The notes: generated by a model from the sequence alone, not told the origin. Positions 43,501-52,819 are shown, counted from the stretch's first letter. The stretch is 64,000 nt of DNA from Variovorax sp. PCZ-1 (GCF_018413605.1 NZ_JAHCDN010000001.1:868001-932000); one strand, 5' to 3'. A program made the numbers and translations.

Positions 43501-44160
43501 TTACTTAGCGCCGAAAGATTGCGTCCAGTAGATGTTGTAGGTTGCGTTGTTGGATACAGGTATGGCGCAAGCTAAGGCAAAGTCTTTGTAGCTGGCGCGC
43601 ATGATGTTGGCACAATGGCCTGGGCTGCTGAGCCAGCCTTGCATTACCGCCTCTAGCGTGCCATAGCCAGCTGCAATGTTTTCTCCAGTGAACCGACCGT
43701 AGCCTGCTTTGGCGGTGCGATCCGAGGGCGTTTCGCCATCAAGATTCGTGTGGGCAAAGTAATTCCGTGTCGCCATGTCTCGCGAATGCGCAAGAGCGGC
43801 TTCGGCAAGTTGGCTATTCCACTGCAAGGGGGCGACAGCCGGGTAAGACGTGGAGCCGCAGCTGCGAGCCACAGCCCGAGCGGCATTAACAGCGTTGAGT
43901 GCCTCTTGTGCGGATTTGATGGGCGCGCAACTGGCGATGGCGGGCGTGGTCACCACGGGTGTGGTGGACGAGCTTGGGGTGGTGACGCTGGTGCTCGGCG
44001 TGATGCTGCCTGCAGCAGGTGTGGACGGTGTGATGGAGACGATGTTCGATGCGGGTAACGGATCGCTGCCGCCGCCACCTCCTCCACATGCAGCGATCAA
44101 GAAGCATACAGTGGTCGCTAAAAACGTTCGTGTCAGCAGATCAATTCGGATTTTTTTCAT
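43501..44160 (-). CDS. CAP-domain (SCP/PR1-type) lipoprotein
   Basis: 219 residues. Signal with lipobox (CFLIAACGGGGGG), then a Ser/Thr/Pro linker of about 50 residues (TPSTPAAGSITPSTSVTTP), then a CAP domain with SQLAEAALAHSRDMATRN, FAHTNLDGETP, GYGRFTGENIAAGY, GWLSSPGHCANIM. The latter has the family His and Glu residues. Exported CAP proteins in bacteria are mostly uncharacterised. AAGGGTGAA precedes the ATG. Confidence 0.88.
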   Translation of the reverse strand: MKKIRIDLLTRTFLATTVCFLIAACGGGGGGSDPLPASNIVSITPSTPAAGSITPSTSVTTPSSSTTPVVTTPAIASCAPIKSAQEALNAVNAARAVARSCGSTSYPAVAPLQWNSQLAEAALAHSRDMATRNYFAHTNLDGETPSDRTAKAGYGRFTGENIAAGYGTLEAVMQGWLSSPGHCANIMRASYKDFALACAIPVSNNATYNIYWTQSFGAK

Positions 44161-44304
44161 TTCACCCTTGTTCAAGGTTTGTGGAAGACACAGGCATGCT
44201 AGCCCAATTCACGGTGACAATCTGTGAGCATTGATGTCTGAATCTGATCAATCCGTGTCAGTATCAGCACAGCAAGAAGTGTCACAAAGCGCGACAATGG
44301 GTGT

Positions 44305-45522
44305 ATGAATTCCAATCCTCTACAAAAACTCTCCATGCAACAGGTGCTCATTGCCGGAGCCATGATCGTGACGCTCTCGATGGGCATTCGCCATGGCTTT
44401 GGGTTGTGGCTTCAGCCGATCACGCAGGCGCATGGCTGGACGCGGGAGAACTTTGCATTCGCATTGGCCATTCAAAATCTGGCTTGGGGCTTCTTTGGCA
44501 TCTTTGCCGGCATGCTGGCAGATAAGTTTGGCGCGTTTCGCGTGATCATCGCAGGTGCGGTGCTGTATGCCCTGGGCTTGGCGGGTATGGCGCTCTCGAC
44601 CACAACACTGATGTTCACACTCACCACAGGCATCTTGATCGGCGCAGCGCAAGCGGGCACGACCTATGCCGTGATCTACGGCGTGATTGGCCGCCAAATT
44701 GATCCGGCCAAGCGCTCTTGGGCGATGGGCGTGGCCGCAGCGGCGGGCTCGTTTGGGCAGTTTCTCATGGTGCCGACCGAGGGCTTTTTGATCAGCAGCT
44801 TTGGTTGGAAAGATGCGCTGCTGATTCTCACGACAGCAACTTTGCTGATCATGCCGCTGGCCTTCTTCTTGCGCGAGCCGGGCTTTGCAGGCGGCGCTGC
44901 GCCCAAGCGGGACCAAACGATTTGGGAAGCGCTCAAGGAAGCTTTCAAATACCCGAGCTTTCAATTGCTGATGGCGGGCTATTTCGTGTGCGGCTTCCAA
45001 GTCGTTTTCATCGGCGTACACATGCCCAGCTATTTGAAAGACAAAGGCCTTTCGCCGCAAGTGGCCAGCTATGCGCTGGCACTGATTGGTTTGTTCAATG
45101 TGTTTGGCACGTATATCGCGGGATCGCTGGGCCAGAAGATGCCGAAAAAATGGATTTTGAGCTTCATCTATTTGGCGCGCGCCATCGCCATTTCCATCTT
45201 CCTGATCGCTCCGCTCACGCCTTGGAGCGTGTATATCTTCGCTAGCGTGATGGGCTTGCTCTGGCTCTCCACTGTGCCACCCACGAATGCGACGGTGGCG
45301 CAAATCTTCGGCGTGGCGCATCTGTCTATGCTCGGCGGCTTCGTTTTCTTCAGCCACCAAATCGGCAGTTTCATGGGCGTGTGGCTGGGTGGTTTGCTCT
45401 ATGACAAAACCGGCAGCTACGACATTGTTTGGTACATCTCGATTGCTTTGGGCATCTTTGCGGCGCTGGTGAATCTGCCGGTACGCGAAGAGGCCATTTC
45501 TCGCTCGCTTAAAACAGCGTAA
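44305..45522 (+). CDS. MFS transporter, monocarboxylate/oxalate-formate antiporter type
   Basis: 405 residues with 12 hydrophobic segments. SMGIRHGFGLWLQPITQAHGWTRENFAFALAIQNLAWG and FGAFRVIIAGAVLYALGLAG match the oxalate/formate antiporter and monocarboxylate branch of the MFS. Substrate not determinable. Followed 18 bp later by a 41-residue membrane protein, probably on the same transcript. Confidence 0.88.
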   Translation: MNSNPLQKLSMQQVLIAGAMIVTLSMGIRHGFGLWLQPITQAHGWTRENFAFALAIQNLAWGFFGIFAGMLADKFGAFRVIIAGAVLYALGLAGMALSTTTLMFTLTTGILIGAAQAGTTYAVIYGVIGRQIDPAKRSWAMGVAAAAGSFGQFLMVPTEGFLISSFGWKDALLILTTATLLIMPLAFFLREPGFAGGAAPKRDQTIWEALKEAFKYPSFQLLMAGYFVCGFQVVFIGVHMPSYLKDKGLSPQVASYALALIGLFNVFGTYIAGSLGQKMPKKWILSFIYLARAIAISIFLIAPLTPWSVYIFASVMGLLWLSTVPPTNATVAQIFGVAHLSMLGGFVFFSHQIGSFMGVWLGGLLYDKTGSYDIVWYISIALGIFAALVNLPVREEAISRSLKTA

Positions 45523-45540
45523 TCAGCGACAATTTGGCTT

Positions 45541-45666
45541 ATGAGCAAATCACAAAAACTCTTCACCTACAGTGCCGCTGTGCTGGCCTGCGTAGGTGTG
45601 TTTTTGCTCTACATTCGCCCGGAATTCATGGTGACATTAGCAGGGCAGATTTGGGCTTGTTTTTGA
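45541..45666 (+). CDS. 41-residue membrane protein
   Basis: MSKSQKLFTYSAAVLACVGV then FLLYIRPEFMVTLAGQIWACF: one transmembrane helix and a C-terminal EFMVTLAxQxWACF motif that I recognise from small proteins of other Burkholderiales. It begins 18 bp after the MFS gene. Function unknown. Confidence 0.6.
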   Translation: MSKSQKLFTYSAAVLACVGVFLLYIRPEFMVTLAGQIWACF

Positions 45667-45692
45667 TGCTTTTTATGAGCATTTTTGGCATA

Positions 45693-45738
45693 TTGCCGGC
45701 ATAGAATCTGCGCGGAGTGCTATTGAATTTGTAGTATT
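45693..45738 (+). repeat. GCCGGC-hairpin repeat, copy 8 (intergenic)
   Basis: TTGCCGGCATAGAATCTGCG then GGAGTGCTATTGAATTTGTAG. One of the best copies and close to consensus. It lies 26 bp downstream of the small membrane protein, so it would be in the 3' end of that transcript. The rest of 45739-45961 holds a GGGG/CCCC-rich structured tract (45777-45855) with no gene. Confidence 0.92.
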
Positions 45739-45961
45739 CATTGGGTGTTGTTAAGAGCGGCCACGTCTGCGCTTGGGGCATCCCCCTCCGAAAATGTCCT
45801 CCGCCGGCTGCGCCGTCTCCCCCTTTATTTTTCTGCGGGAGATACCCCAATCACAGCCGCGGCCTATGAGCGATCATGAAATCTTTGCGCGAAACGCGCG
45901 CTACTTTTGAGCGGCATAGTTCACCGAGATTGGAACTCACCAGGCCATAGCGTACCAATGC

Positions 45962-46486
45962 CTACCCATCTGCAGGCTCGGCAGGCGTATTCAAAATCAA
46001 CTGATAAAACCCAAGATCAAGCCAGCGGCCAAATTTGAAAGCAGCTTGTTCGATCGTGCCGCTATGTTTGAAGCCCAGACGCTCGTGCAAAGCGATGCTT
46101 GGCGTATTTGTCATGTCAATGCCTCCGACCATGATGTGTTTGCCTTGGCCCTTTGCGCGCTCAATCAGCGCTTGCATCAATTGCAGCCCCAAGCCCTTGC
46201 CTCGATGGTCTTTGTGGATATAGACGCTGTGCTCTACCGAGTATTTGTAGGCTGGCCAAGCGCGGAATGTTCCGTAGCTGGCAAAACCTAGGAGCTGGCC
46301 AGATTCATCCACTGCGCCGACGACTGGGAATGCGCTAGCTTGCTTGGTAGCAAACCAAGCTGCCATGCTTTCAGGCGGGCGAGGCCTGTAGTCATACAAA
46401 GCGGTCGAATTCACAATGGCTTCGTTGAAGATATCGAGAATGGCTTGCGAATGTTGCTCGCGTTGGCAATCGATGAATTCAATCAT
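45962..46486 (-). CDS. GNAT acetyltransferase (phosphinothricin/methionine-sulfoximine type)
   Basis: 174 residues from ATG 46486, which overlaps the preceding GNAT stop. IFNEAIVNSTALYDYRPRP, YGTFRAWPAYKYSVEHSVYI, KDHRGKGLGLQLMQALI and GGIDMTNTPSIALHERLGF match phosphinothricin N-acetyltransferase-like enzymes, which acetylate amino-acid analogues. A longer ORF exists but its upstream part overlaps the other GNAT and lacks sense. Confidence 0.9.
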   Translation of the reverse strand: MIEFIDCQREQHSQAILDIFNEAIVNSTALYDYRPRPPESMAAWFATKQASAFPVVGAVDESGQLLGFASYGTFRAWPAYKYSVEHSVYIHKDHRGKGLGLQLMQALIERAKGQGKHIMVGGIDMTNTPSIALHERLGFKHSGTIEQAAFKFGRWLDLGFYQLILNTPAEPADG

Positions 46487-47010
46487 TTTGAAATGTCCTT
46501 GAAGTAATAGGTAGTGGGACACATGCCGCCCTGCGGCCATAGGGCGTAATTCGGAATCTCGCCCACACGCTGCCAGAGTGCGCGCTCGTACACGCGCGAG
46601 GCATCGCTGCCTGATACGGTATCGAGCACGAGGACGGTTTTGCCGAGCTCGCGCGCCCAGCTTTCTGCAGCATGAAGAAGCTTTTGCGCCAAGCCCTGCT
46701 TGCGGGCACGGCGATGCACTTGCATCTTGGCCAAGTCGGCGCGGTGGGGCTGGTTGTCTGGCATGGCGAGGATGAGCTGCGTCGTGCCGGCGATCACACC
46801 TTGGGTATCTCTTGCGACGAGTACGGCGCGCTCGCCTTTGACCACATCGCTGGCGACCGTTTGCCAAAACTGCAAGGCGCGTTCACGGGTGATCGGCAGC
46901 ATGAAGCCGACGCTTGCACCACCTTCCACCACGTCAATCAACACATCGGCCAGTTCATTGATATCTTGGTTTGAGAGCGTTTGCAGTCTCTGGATTGAAA
47001 AAGAGCTCAC
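46483..47010 (-). CDS. GNAT acetyltransferase
   Basis: 175 residues. ADLAKMQVHRRARKQGLAQ is the acetyl-CoA-binding motif A and KTVLVLDTVSGSDASRVYERALW motif B. GTG start at 47010 after GAGG. Between the XRE-cupin regulator and the second GNAT, in one operon. Substrate unknown. Confidence 0.88.
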   Translation of the reverse strand: MSSFSIQRLQTLSNQDINELADVLIDVVEGGASVGFMLPITRERALQFWQTVASDVVKGERAVLVARDTQGVIAGTTQLILAMPDNQPHRADLAKMQVHRRARKQGLAQKLLHAAESWARELGKTVLVLDTVSGSDASRVYERALWQRVGEIPNYALWPQGGMCPTTYYFKDISK

Positions 47011-47016
47011 TAAAAA

Positions 47017-47613
47017 TTACCTCGTGATGAGCACGGCATAACGCGCAGTTTGCGTGCCTGGGTTGAAGTAGGTGATGGGGCGATCCAAGCGATGGGCCAA
47101 GCAATCGCCTGCTTTGAGATCGTGCACTTGATCGCCCAGCGTGATTTGCATTTGCCCGGAGAGCAGCCAAATTTGCTGATGCAGCACCGCGCCTTGCACC
47201 AGGCCGTCGTACATCACGCGCGTTTTTGCTGGGAATTTCACTTCGACGATATGAACTGGCGGGGCTTGGCCTCCCAACTCCTGCGCGGGAGAGACATTGC
47301 GGCGCATGTAGCCGCTGGCCGGGTCTTGCCAGAAGCCTTGGGTTGAAGCGCGTGCGATGATTTTCTCGGTTTGCTGATCTGGCTCAGCTTCAAACAAGGA
47401 AGCCAGTGCCACACCTAAGCCGTTGGCGATTTTCTCCAATACGACTGCAGTAGGGCTGGCCTGCCCGCGTTCAATCAGCGAGATCATGGAGCGGCTGACG
47501 CCAGAGCGCTGCGCCAGCTGATCCAGCGAGAGGCTGCGTGCATCTCGCAGGTAGCGCACGCGCTGGGCGATGCGTTCGTCAAGTGTGTTGGATTGAGTAC
47601 TTTTTTCCTTCAT
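47017..47613 (-). CDS. XRE-family regulator with cupin domain
   Basis: 198 residues: N-terminal helix-turn-helix (LDQLAQRSGVSRSMISLIERG, TAVVLEKIANGLGV) and C-terminal cupin (VHIVEVKFPAKTRVMYD, LLSGQMQITLGDQVHDLKAGDC). Such regulators control small metabolic operons in response to a ligand bound by the cupin, here probably the two downstream GNATs. A GAAAT-T-ATTTC dyad (47618-47628) just before its start could be its own operator. Read with no strong ribosome-binding site. Confidence 0.9.
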   Translation of the reverse strand: MKEKSTQSNTLDERIAQRVRYLRDARSLSLDQLAQRSGVSRSMISLIERGQASPTAVVLEKIANGLGVALASLFEAEPDQQTEKIIARASTQGFWQDPASGYMRRNVSPAQELGGQAPPVHIVEVKFPAKTRVMYDGLVQGAVLHQQIWLLSGQMQITLGDQVHDLKAGDCLAHRLDRPITYFNPGTQTARYAVLITR

Positions 47614-47731
47614 GATGGAAATTATTTCTAATATAGTGGATTAAGTCAAGATGCTGTTTGCAAAGCACTCAGGCACTTTCGAGACAGTTCTGTACCTTTC
47701 CTAACCTAGAATATTGATCAAATCATCACTT

Positions 47732-47775
47732 CGCCGGCATAGAACCTGCGCAACATGCTATGAAAATTATAGTAA
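47732..47775 (+). repeat. GCCGGC-hairpin repeat, copy 9 (spans the SDR start codon)
   Basis: TCGCCGGCATAGAACCTGCG then CAACATGCTATGAAAATTATAG. The ATG of the downstream SDR gene lies inside the repeat, whose hairpin half encodes MKIIVI. Confidence 0.88.
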
Positions 47776-48572
47776 TCACCGGCGCCTCCGAAGGCATTGG
47801 CGCTGAGATCGCGCGGCAACTAGCGAACACACACAAAGCGGGCGTGGGTCTCGTATTGGCGGCTCGCAAGATGGATGCGCTGCAGGCCGTGGCAGCACAG
47901 TGCGCAGCTCTTGGCGCGCAAACCTTGTGTGTGCGTACGGATGTGGGCGTGCGCGAGGATTGCGTTTCGCTGGTCTCTCAAACGGTAGAGAAATTTGGCC
48001 GCATCGATGCGCTGATCAACAACGCGGGCATTTCTGCGCAGGCTTTGTTTGAAGAAGTTGCTGCAGATAAATTGAGCTGGTATGAAGACGTGATGCGCGT
48101 GAACCATTGGGGCAGCGTTTGGTGTACGCATGCGGCCTTGCCGCATGTGATCAAGTCTCAGGGAAGCATTGTGGCTGTGAGCTCGCTTGCAGGCATCATC
48201 GGTGTGCCGGGGCGCACGGCTTACAGTGCCTCTAAGTTTGCGCAAGCGGGGTTTTTTGAGGCACTGCGCGCGGAGATGAAGGTGCATGGCGTGAGCGTGA
48301 CGACGGCTTATCCCGGCGTGGTGCTCACGCAGATTCGCCAGCATGGTCTGAACGCAAAAGGCGAGGCCCTTGGATCCAGTGGATTGAAAGAAGAGGGCGC
48401 AATGACAGTGCAAGCGTGCGCTCGCTTGATCATTGCTGGCATGGAGCGACGTGAGCGCGAAGTGGTGATGACGGGTAAAGGCAAACTCGGGCGCTGGCTT
48501 AAGTTGCTCGCGCCGGGGAGCGTCGAGAAGATGGCGTTGAATGCCGTTAAAGCCGAGTTTCAACCCAAGTAA
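47760..48572 (+). CDS. Short-chain dehydrogenase/reductase
   Basis: 270 residues. NAD(P)-binding ITGASEGIGAEIARQLA, NNAGIS, catalytic Ser in SSLAGIIG and YSASKFAQAGFFEALRAEM (Tyr-x3-Lys), all typical of classical SDRs. The first six residues are encoded by a GCCGGC-hairpin repeat; the ribosome-binding site is therefore also repeat-derived, as the ATG is preceded by AACATGCT. Substrate unknown. It precedes a methyltransferase by 9 bp. Confidence 0.88.
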   Translation: MKIIVITGASEGIGAEIARQLANTHKAGVGLVLAARKMDALQAVAAQCAALGAQTLCVRTDVGVREDCVSLVSQTVEKFGRIDALINNAGISAQALFEEVAADKLSWYEDVMRVNHWGSVWCTHAALPHVIKSQGSIVAVSSLAGIIGVPGRTAYSASKFAQAGFFEALRAEMKVHGVSVTTAYPGVVLTQIRQHGLNAKGEALGSSGLKEEGAMTVQACARLIIAGMERREREVVMTGKGKLGRWLKLLAPGSVEKMALNAVKAEFQPK

Positions 48573-48581
48573 AAGCTACAT

Positions 48582-49166
48582 ATGCACGGAACTGAATCTG
48601 TATCGAATTGGGTGGCGCGCTGGAGCTCGTCTGTGCCGCATGATGTGGCGGGTGGCCGCGTGCTCGATGTAGCCTGCGGAGCAGGTCGGCATTTGCTGTA
48701 TTTTTTAAAGCAAAAACGGCATGTAGCCGGCATAGATATTGCGCAAGCAGCTATAGAAAGTATAGCAAATCAATTGAATGCTGAAGAGCGCAGTCGCTGC
48801 TTGCTTGTGCAAGCGGATATTGAAAACGGCGCGTGGCCGCTGCCTGGTGAGCAATTCGCAGGCGTGATCGTCACGAATTATCTGTGGCGGCCCTTGCTGC
48901 CCACACTTTTGCAAAGTGTGGCAGAGGGCGGTGTGCTGATCTACGAAACTTTTTGCGCGGGTAACGAAACCGTGGGCAAGCCATCTCGCCCAGATTTTCT
49001 TTTGCAGCCCGGTGAGCTGCTGCGCGTTAGTCAAGAAGGCGGCCTGCGCGTGATTGCGTATGAAGACGGTTTTTTGAGCCAGCCGGACAGATTCATGCAG
49101 CGCATCACCTGCGTGCGCGAAAAAACGTCATCAATCTCGCCCTCGCGCCATAGGCTACAGCCCTGA
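48582..49166 (+). CDS. Class I SAM-dependent methyltransferase
   Basis: 194 residues. Motif [17 protein letters not shown] near 27, acidic loop at the end of strand 2 in [12 protein letters not shown], motif around [15 protein letters not shown], and [10 protein letters not shown]. Family like the small tellurite-resistance/thiopurine-type methyltransferases. The SAM-loop segment [16 protein letters not shown] is encoded by a GCCGGC-hairpin repeat, an unusual place for one. Follows the SDR gene. Confidence 0.87.
   Translation: MHGTESVSNWVARWSSSVPHDVAGGRVLDVACGAGRHLLYFLKQKRHVAGIDIAQAAIESIANQLNAEERSRCLLVQADIENGAWPLPGEQFAGVIVTNYLWRPLLPTLLQSVAEGGVLIYETFCAGNETVGKPSRPDFLLQPGELLRVSQEGGLRVIAYEDGFLSQPDRFMQRITCVREKTSSISPSRHRLQP
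48725..48769 (+). repeat. GCCGGC-hairpin repeat, copy 10 (inside the methyltransferase gene)
   Basis: AGCCGGCATAGATATTGCGC then AGCAGCTATAGAAAGTATAG. In frame; encodes [16 protein letters not shown] at the SAM-binding acidic loop. Confidence 0.88.
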
Positions 49167-49198
49167 TTTTGGCCACCCTCGCAGGTAGAATTGCGGCT

Positions 49199-50083
49199 AT
49201 GAAGCAAATTACCGGAAGCATTGTGGCCTTGGTGACCCCGTTCCATGAAGATGGAAGCGTTGACTATCCCACCCTGCGAAAACTGATCGATTGGCATATC
49301 GCTGAAGGAACTGACTGCATTGGCGTGGTCGGCACCACGGGCGAATCGCCCACCGTGAGCGTGGATGAGCATTGCGAAATCATTCGCGTGAGCGTGGAGC
49401 AAGCCAATAAGCGCGTGCCCATCATGGCGGGCTGCGGTGCGAATTCGACCAAAGAAGCGATTGAGCTCGCCAAGTTCGCGCGCGGCGTGGGTGCGGATTG
49501 CCAGCTCCAAGTCGTCCCTTATTACAACAAGCCAGGCCAAGAAGGCCAATTCCAGCATTTCAAAGCCATTGCTGAAGCCACCGGCGATTTACCGATCGTG
49601 CTCTACAACGTGCCCGGCCGCTCCGTGGCTGATATGGCGCATGACACTGTGTTGCGCCTCTCACAAGTCAAAGGCATCGTCGGCATCAAAGAGGCCACAG
49701 GTAACCTCGAGCGCGCGCAATGGTTGATCAAAGACGCACCTCAAGGTTTCGCCATCTATTCTGGCGATGATCCCACCGCAGTAGCCCTGATGCTCTGTGG
49801 TGGCCAAGGCAATGTGAGCGTCACGGCCAACGTCGCCCCACGCTTGATGCATGAGCTGTGCGTGGCCGCGATCGCGGGAGATCGCACGACGGCCATGGCA
49901 ATTCAGAAGAAACTTCTGCCCCTGCACAAGAATCTATTCATTGAAGCTAACCCCATCCCGGTTAAATGGGCGATGGGGCGCATGGGTTGGGCAGGCAGCA
50001 CACTTCGCTTGCCGCTCACAGCCATGTCACAATCGAATATTCCAGTTGTGGAGACCGCACTCAAGTCGGCTGGGTTGATCTAG
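49199..50083 (+). CDS. dapA: 4-hydroxy-tetrahydrodipicolinate synthase
   Basis: 294 residues; first committed step of lysine/diaminopimelate synthesis. [51 protein letters not shown] (Tyr) and GIKEATGN (Schiff-base Lys) are diagnostic. Start ATG 49199 (MKQITGSIV) is preferred over the ORF's earlier codons. 7 bp before bamC. Confidence 0.98.
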   Translation: MKQITGSIVALVTPFHEDGSVDYPTLRKLIDWHIAEGTDCIGVVGTTGESPTVSVDEHCEIIRVSVEQANKRVPIMAGCGANSTKEAIELAKFARGVGADCQLQVVPYYNKPGQEGQFQHFKAIAEATGDLPIVLYNVPGRSVADMAHDTVLRLSQVKGIVGIKEATGNLERAQWLIKDAPQGFAIYSGDDPTAVALMLCGGQGNVSVTANVAPRLMHELCVAAIAGDRTTAMAIQKKLLPLHKNLFIEANPIPVKWAMGRMGWAGSTLRLPLTAMSQSNIPVVETALKSAGLI

Positions 50084-50090
50084 GATTTTT

Positions 50091-51185
50091 ATGTCGTATC
50101 GCATCTTTACTCTGTTAGCGTTGACTTCGGCCTTGCTGGCCGCGGGTTGCTCAACCCTGGAACCTGATCGCATCGATTACAAGAGCGCCACCAAATCTGC
50201 CACGCTCGAAGTGCCGCCTGATTTGACAGCCATCTCCAGAGATACACGCTACAACGTTCCGGGCACGGCCGTGACAGCTAGCGCTTTCAGCACAGGGCAA
50301 ACGCAAGCGGGTGTACCAGTGGCAGCCAATGCGCTGTCGGATGTTCGTATTGAACGCTCTGGCAACCAGCGTTGGCTCGTGGTGGCACGACCAGCCGATC
50401 AACTCTGGGGTCCAGTGCGAGATTTTTGGCAAGATAACGGCTTTCTTCTCAATATTGACCGTCAAGACATCGGTGTGATGGAAACCGACTGGGCTGAAAA
50501 CCGCGCCAAACTGCCACAAGATTTCATTCGCAACACCGTGGGCAAAATCCTCGACAGCTTGTACGACACGGGTGAGCGCGACAGATTCCGCACACGTCTG
50601 GAGCGCAACGGCAACAACACAGAAATTTATATCTCGCACCGCGGCATGGTAGAAAAACTTGTCGGCGGTACCGGCACGGCCAACGCCGACCGTACACTTT
50701 GGGAGCCACGCGCTGCAGACCCTGAGCTTGAAACCGAGATGTTGCGCCGCTTGATGCTCAAACTGGGCGTTAGCCAAGAGCAGGCCAAAACACAGGCGGC
50801 AGCCGGCGTATCAGCCAAACTCACCTCGCGCGTCGCCAATGCCAATGGCATACCTGTCGTGCAGGTGGAAGATGGCTTTGATCGTGCTTGGCGCAGAGTC
50901 GGCTTGAGCCTGGATCGCACCGGCTTCACCGTAGAGGATCGTGATCGCGCTCAAGGTGTCTATTTCGTGCGCTACGTTGAACCCAAGGCCGACACCAAAG
51001 AACCCGGCTTCTTCAGCAAGCTCTTTGGTGCCAGCAGCACCGATACTTCGCCGCTCAAATACCGTATCGCGCTCAAAAGCCAGGGCGAATCCACCACCGT
51101 TTCCGTGCTCAATGCCAACGGCAGCCCTGAAAGCTCAGAAAACGCCCAGCGCATCGTCAAGGTGCTCGCTGACGATCTGCGTTGA
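50091..51185 (+). CDS. bamC: Outer membrane assembly lipoprotein BamC
   Basis: 364 residues. Lipobox ALLAAGCSTL, then the conserved N-terminal unstructured segment (PPDLTAISRDTRYNVP) and two helix-grip domains (RWLVVARPADQLWGPVRDFW and GIPVVQVEDGFDRAWRRVG). Non-essential member of the BAM complex. dapA-bamC is a common pair. Followed by a terminator. Confidence 0.93.
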   Translation: MSYRIFTLLALTSALLAAGCSTLEPDRIDYKSATKSATLEVPPDLTAISRDTRYNVPGTAVTASAFSTGQTQAGVPVAANALSDVRIERSGNQRWLVVARPADQLWGPVRDFWQDNGFLLNIDRQDIGVMETDWAENRAKLPQDFIRNTVGKILDSLYDTGERDRFRTRLERNGNNTEIYISHRGMVEKLVGGTGTANADRTLWEPRAADPELETEMLRRLMLKLGVSQEQAKTQAAAGVSAKLTSRVANANGIPVVQVEDGFDRAWRRVGLSLDRTGFTVEDRDRAQGVYFVRYVEPKADTKEPGFFSKLFGASSTDTSPLKYRIALKSQGESTTVSVLNANGSPESSENAQRIVKVLADDLR

Positions 51186-51205
51186 TCAGCACGGCATGAA
51201 GAATC

Positions 51206-51231
51206 AAGCCAGCCTCTGTGCTGGCTTTTTT
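51206..51231 (+). terminator. Intrinsic terminator after bamC
   Basis: AAGCCAGC and GCTGGCTT pair around CTCTGT, followed by T5. It separates bamC from rarA. Confidence 0.85.
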
Positions 51232-51249
51232 CATGCCTAAAATCTGCGT

Positions 51250-52566
51250 ATGCTTTCGCCGTCTACAGCACCTCTTGCCGAGCGCCTGCGCCCCAAAACG
51301 CTTGGCGCGGTGATCGGTCAGCAGCATCTGCTAGGCGAGGGCATGCCTTTGCGTGTTGCTTTTGAAAGCGGCGTTCCACACAGCTGCATCCTCTGGGGGC
51401 CGCCGGGGGTGGGTAAAACAACGATTGCACGCCTGATGGCCAGCAGCTTCTCAGCGCAGTTCATCGCCATCAGCGCCGTGCTGGGTGGCGTGAAAGACAT
51501 TCGTGAGGCCGTAGAAAAGGCAGAAGCAGCGAAAACAGGCCTCATGCCGCAGCGCACGATTGTCTTCGTCGATGAGGTGCATCGCTTCAATAAATCTCAG
51601 CAAGATGCTTTTCTGCCGCACGTGGAAAGCGGTCTCTTTACTTTCATTGGTGCGACCACAGAGAACCCTTCTTTTGAGGTGAATTCGGCTCTGCTCTCAC
51701 GCGCTGCCGTGTATGTACTGGAGTCTCTTTCTGAGCAAAATTTAAAGCAAATTATGCATCTTGCCGGCATGGAATCTGCGCGCGATGCTACTGATTTGAT
51801 AGTTATTGAGGATTCTGCGCAAGATCGTTTGGTGCAATACGCCGATGGCGATGCGCGCCGCTTGATCAACACATTAGAGACGCTCTTCGTGCTCGCTGGC
51901 GTGCAAAAACTCAGTGCGATCAGTGATGAATGGCTATTGAAGGTGCTTGGCGAAAAAATGCGCCGCTACGACAAAGGTGGCGAGCAGTTCTATGACACCA
52001 TCAGCGCTTTGCACAAATCCGTGCGCGGGTCTGACCCCGATGCTGCCCTGTATTGGTTCGTTCGTATGCTCGATGGCGGTGCTGATCCGCGCTACATGGC
52101 ACGTCGTTTGATTCGCATGGCCAGCGAAGACATTGGCTTGGCTGATCCGCGTGCCTTGCGTATGGCACTGGATGCTGCAGATGTGTATGAGCGCCTAGGA
52201 AGTCCAGAAGGGGAACTCACGCTCGCCCAATGCGTGATCTATCTGGCGATGGCACCCAAATCTAATGCAGCCTACATGGCCTATAACGAAGCCAAAGCCC
52301 TGATCAAACAAGACGGCACGCGCCCTGTGCCCCTGCATCTGCGTAACGCACCGACGAAGCTCATGAAAGATATTGGCTACGGCAAAGCTTACCGCTATGC
52401 ACACAACGAAGAGGATGCTTTTGCTGCAGGTGAGAGCTATTTGCCCGAAGGCATGCCTGAGCCCAATTTTTACCGCCCCACGGAACGTGGACTCGAAATC
52501 AAAATTGCAGAAAAGCTTCGCGACCTCAAAGCACGCAATGCTGCAGCGAAAAAGCAGCCCTCATGA
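51250..52566 (+). CDS. rarA: Replication-associated recombination protein RarA
   Basis: 438 residues. AAA+ ATPase: Walker [16 protein letters not shown] near 60, Walker [10 protein letters not shown], sensor [13 protein letters not shown], and the C-terminal MgsA tetramerisation domain ([35 protein letters not shown]). Acts at stalled replication forks. Residues about 170-186 ([18 protein letters not shown]), between the lid helices, are encoded by a clear GCCGGC-hairpin repeat, in the normally variable stretch just before the ADGDARR motif. Confidence 0.97.
   Translation: MLSPSTAPLAERLRPKTLGAVIGQQHLLGEGMPLRVAFESGVPHSCILWGPPGVGKTTIARLMASSFSAQFIAISAVLGGVKDIREAVEKAEAAKTGLMPQRTIVFVDEVHRFNKSQQDAFLPHVESGLFTFIGATTENPSFEVNSALLSRAAVYVLESLSEQNLKQIMHLAGMESARDATDLIVIEDSAQDRLVQYADGDARRLINTLETLFVLAGVQKLSAISDEWLLKVLGEKMRRYDKGGEQFYDTISALHKSVRGSDPDAALYWFVRMLDGGADPRYMARRLIRMASEDIGLADPRALRMALDAADVYERLGSPEGELTLAQCVIYLAMAPKSNAAYMAYNEAKALIKQDGTRPVPLHLRNAPTKLMKDIGYGKAYRYAHNEEDAFAAGESYLPEGMPEPNFYRPTERGLEIKIAEKLRDLKARNAAAKKQPS
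51761..51804 (+). repeat. GCCGGC-hairpin repeat, copy 11 (inside rarA)
   Basis: TTGCCGGCATGGAATCTGCG then CGATGCTACTGATTTGATAG. In frame; encodes [15 protein letters not shown]. Confidence 0.92.
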
Positions 52567-52703
52567 TGCAAGGCGTCGAATATTAGATCGCCTGATAGAT
52601 TCTCAAAGCCACTGATAACCGCTTTTTCACCGGGAAAACCCACCCTCATACCACGATTTAAAGCATAAGAGTACAAAACGGCTTCGCTACAATCTGCCCC
52701 ACC

Positions 52704-52743
52704 AACCCGCAGCAGTGCATCACATCACGATGGCGGGTTTTTT
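52704..52743 (+). terminator. Hairpin with U-run in the livH leader (possible attenuator)
   Basis: AACCCGC and GCGGGTT, separated by 22 nt, followed by TTTTTGC. A TACAAT box (52688-52693) lies just upstream but has no good -35. If transcription starts there the hairpin would be the first structure in the message, a candidate attenuator; otherwise it may end the rarA transcript. Confidence 0.5.
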
Positions 52744-52819
52744 GCTAGCTATTTGGCGGCAGTGCGGGCATGATTCTGTTGATTCATGCGCCAGTGCCAT
52801 CAAACCGGAGATTTTTTTC

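Noticed and set aside
44320-45360. A 346-codon open frame opposite the MFS gene
   Set aside because: The translation is rich in Gln, His and Arg, as expected from the antisense of a membrane protein gene, and has no recognisable domain.
45962-46867. A 301-residue product for the downstream GNAT gene
   Set aside because: The first 127 codons overlap the other GNAT gene in another frame and make no sense as a protein. The GNAT begins at 46486 with an ATGA overlap.
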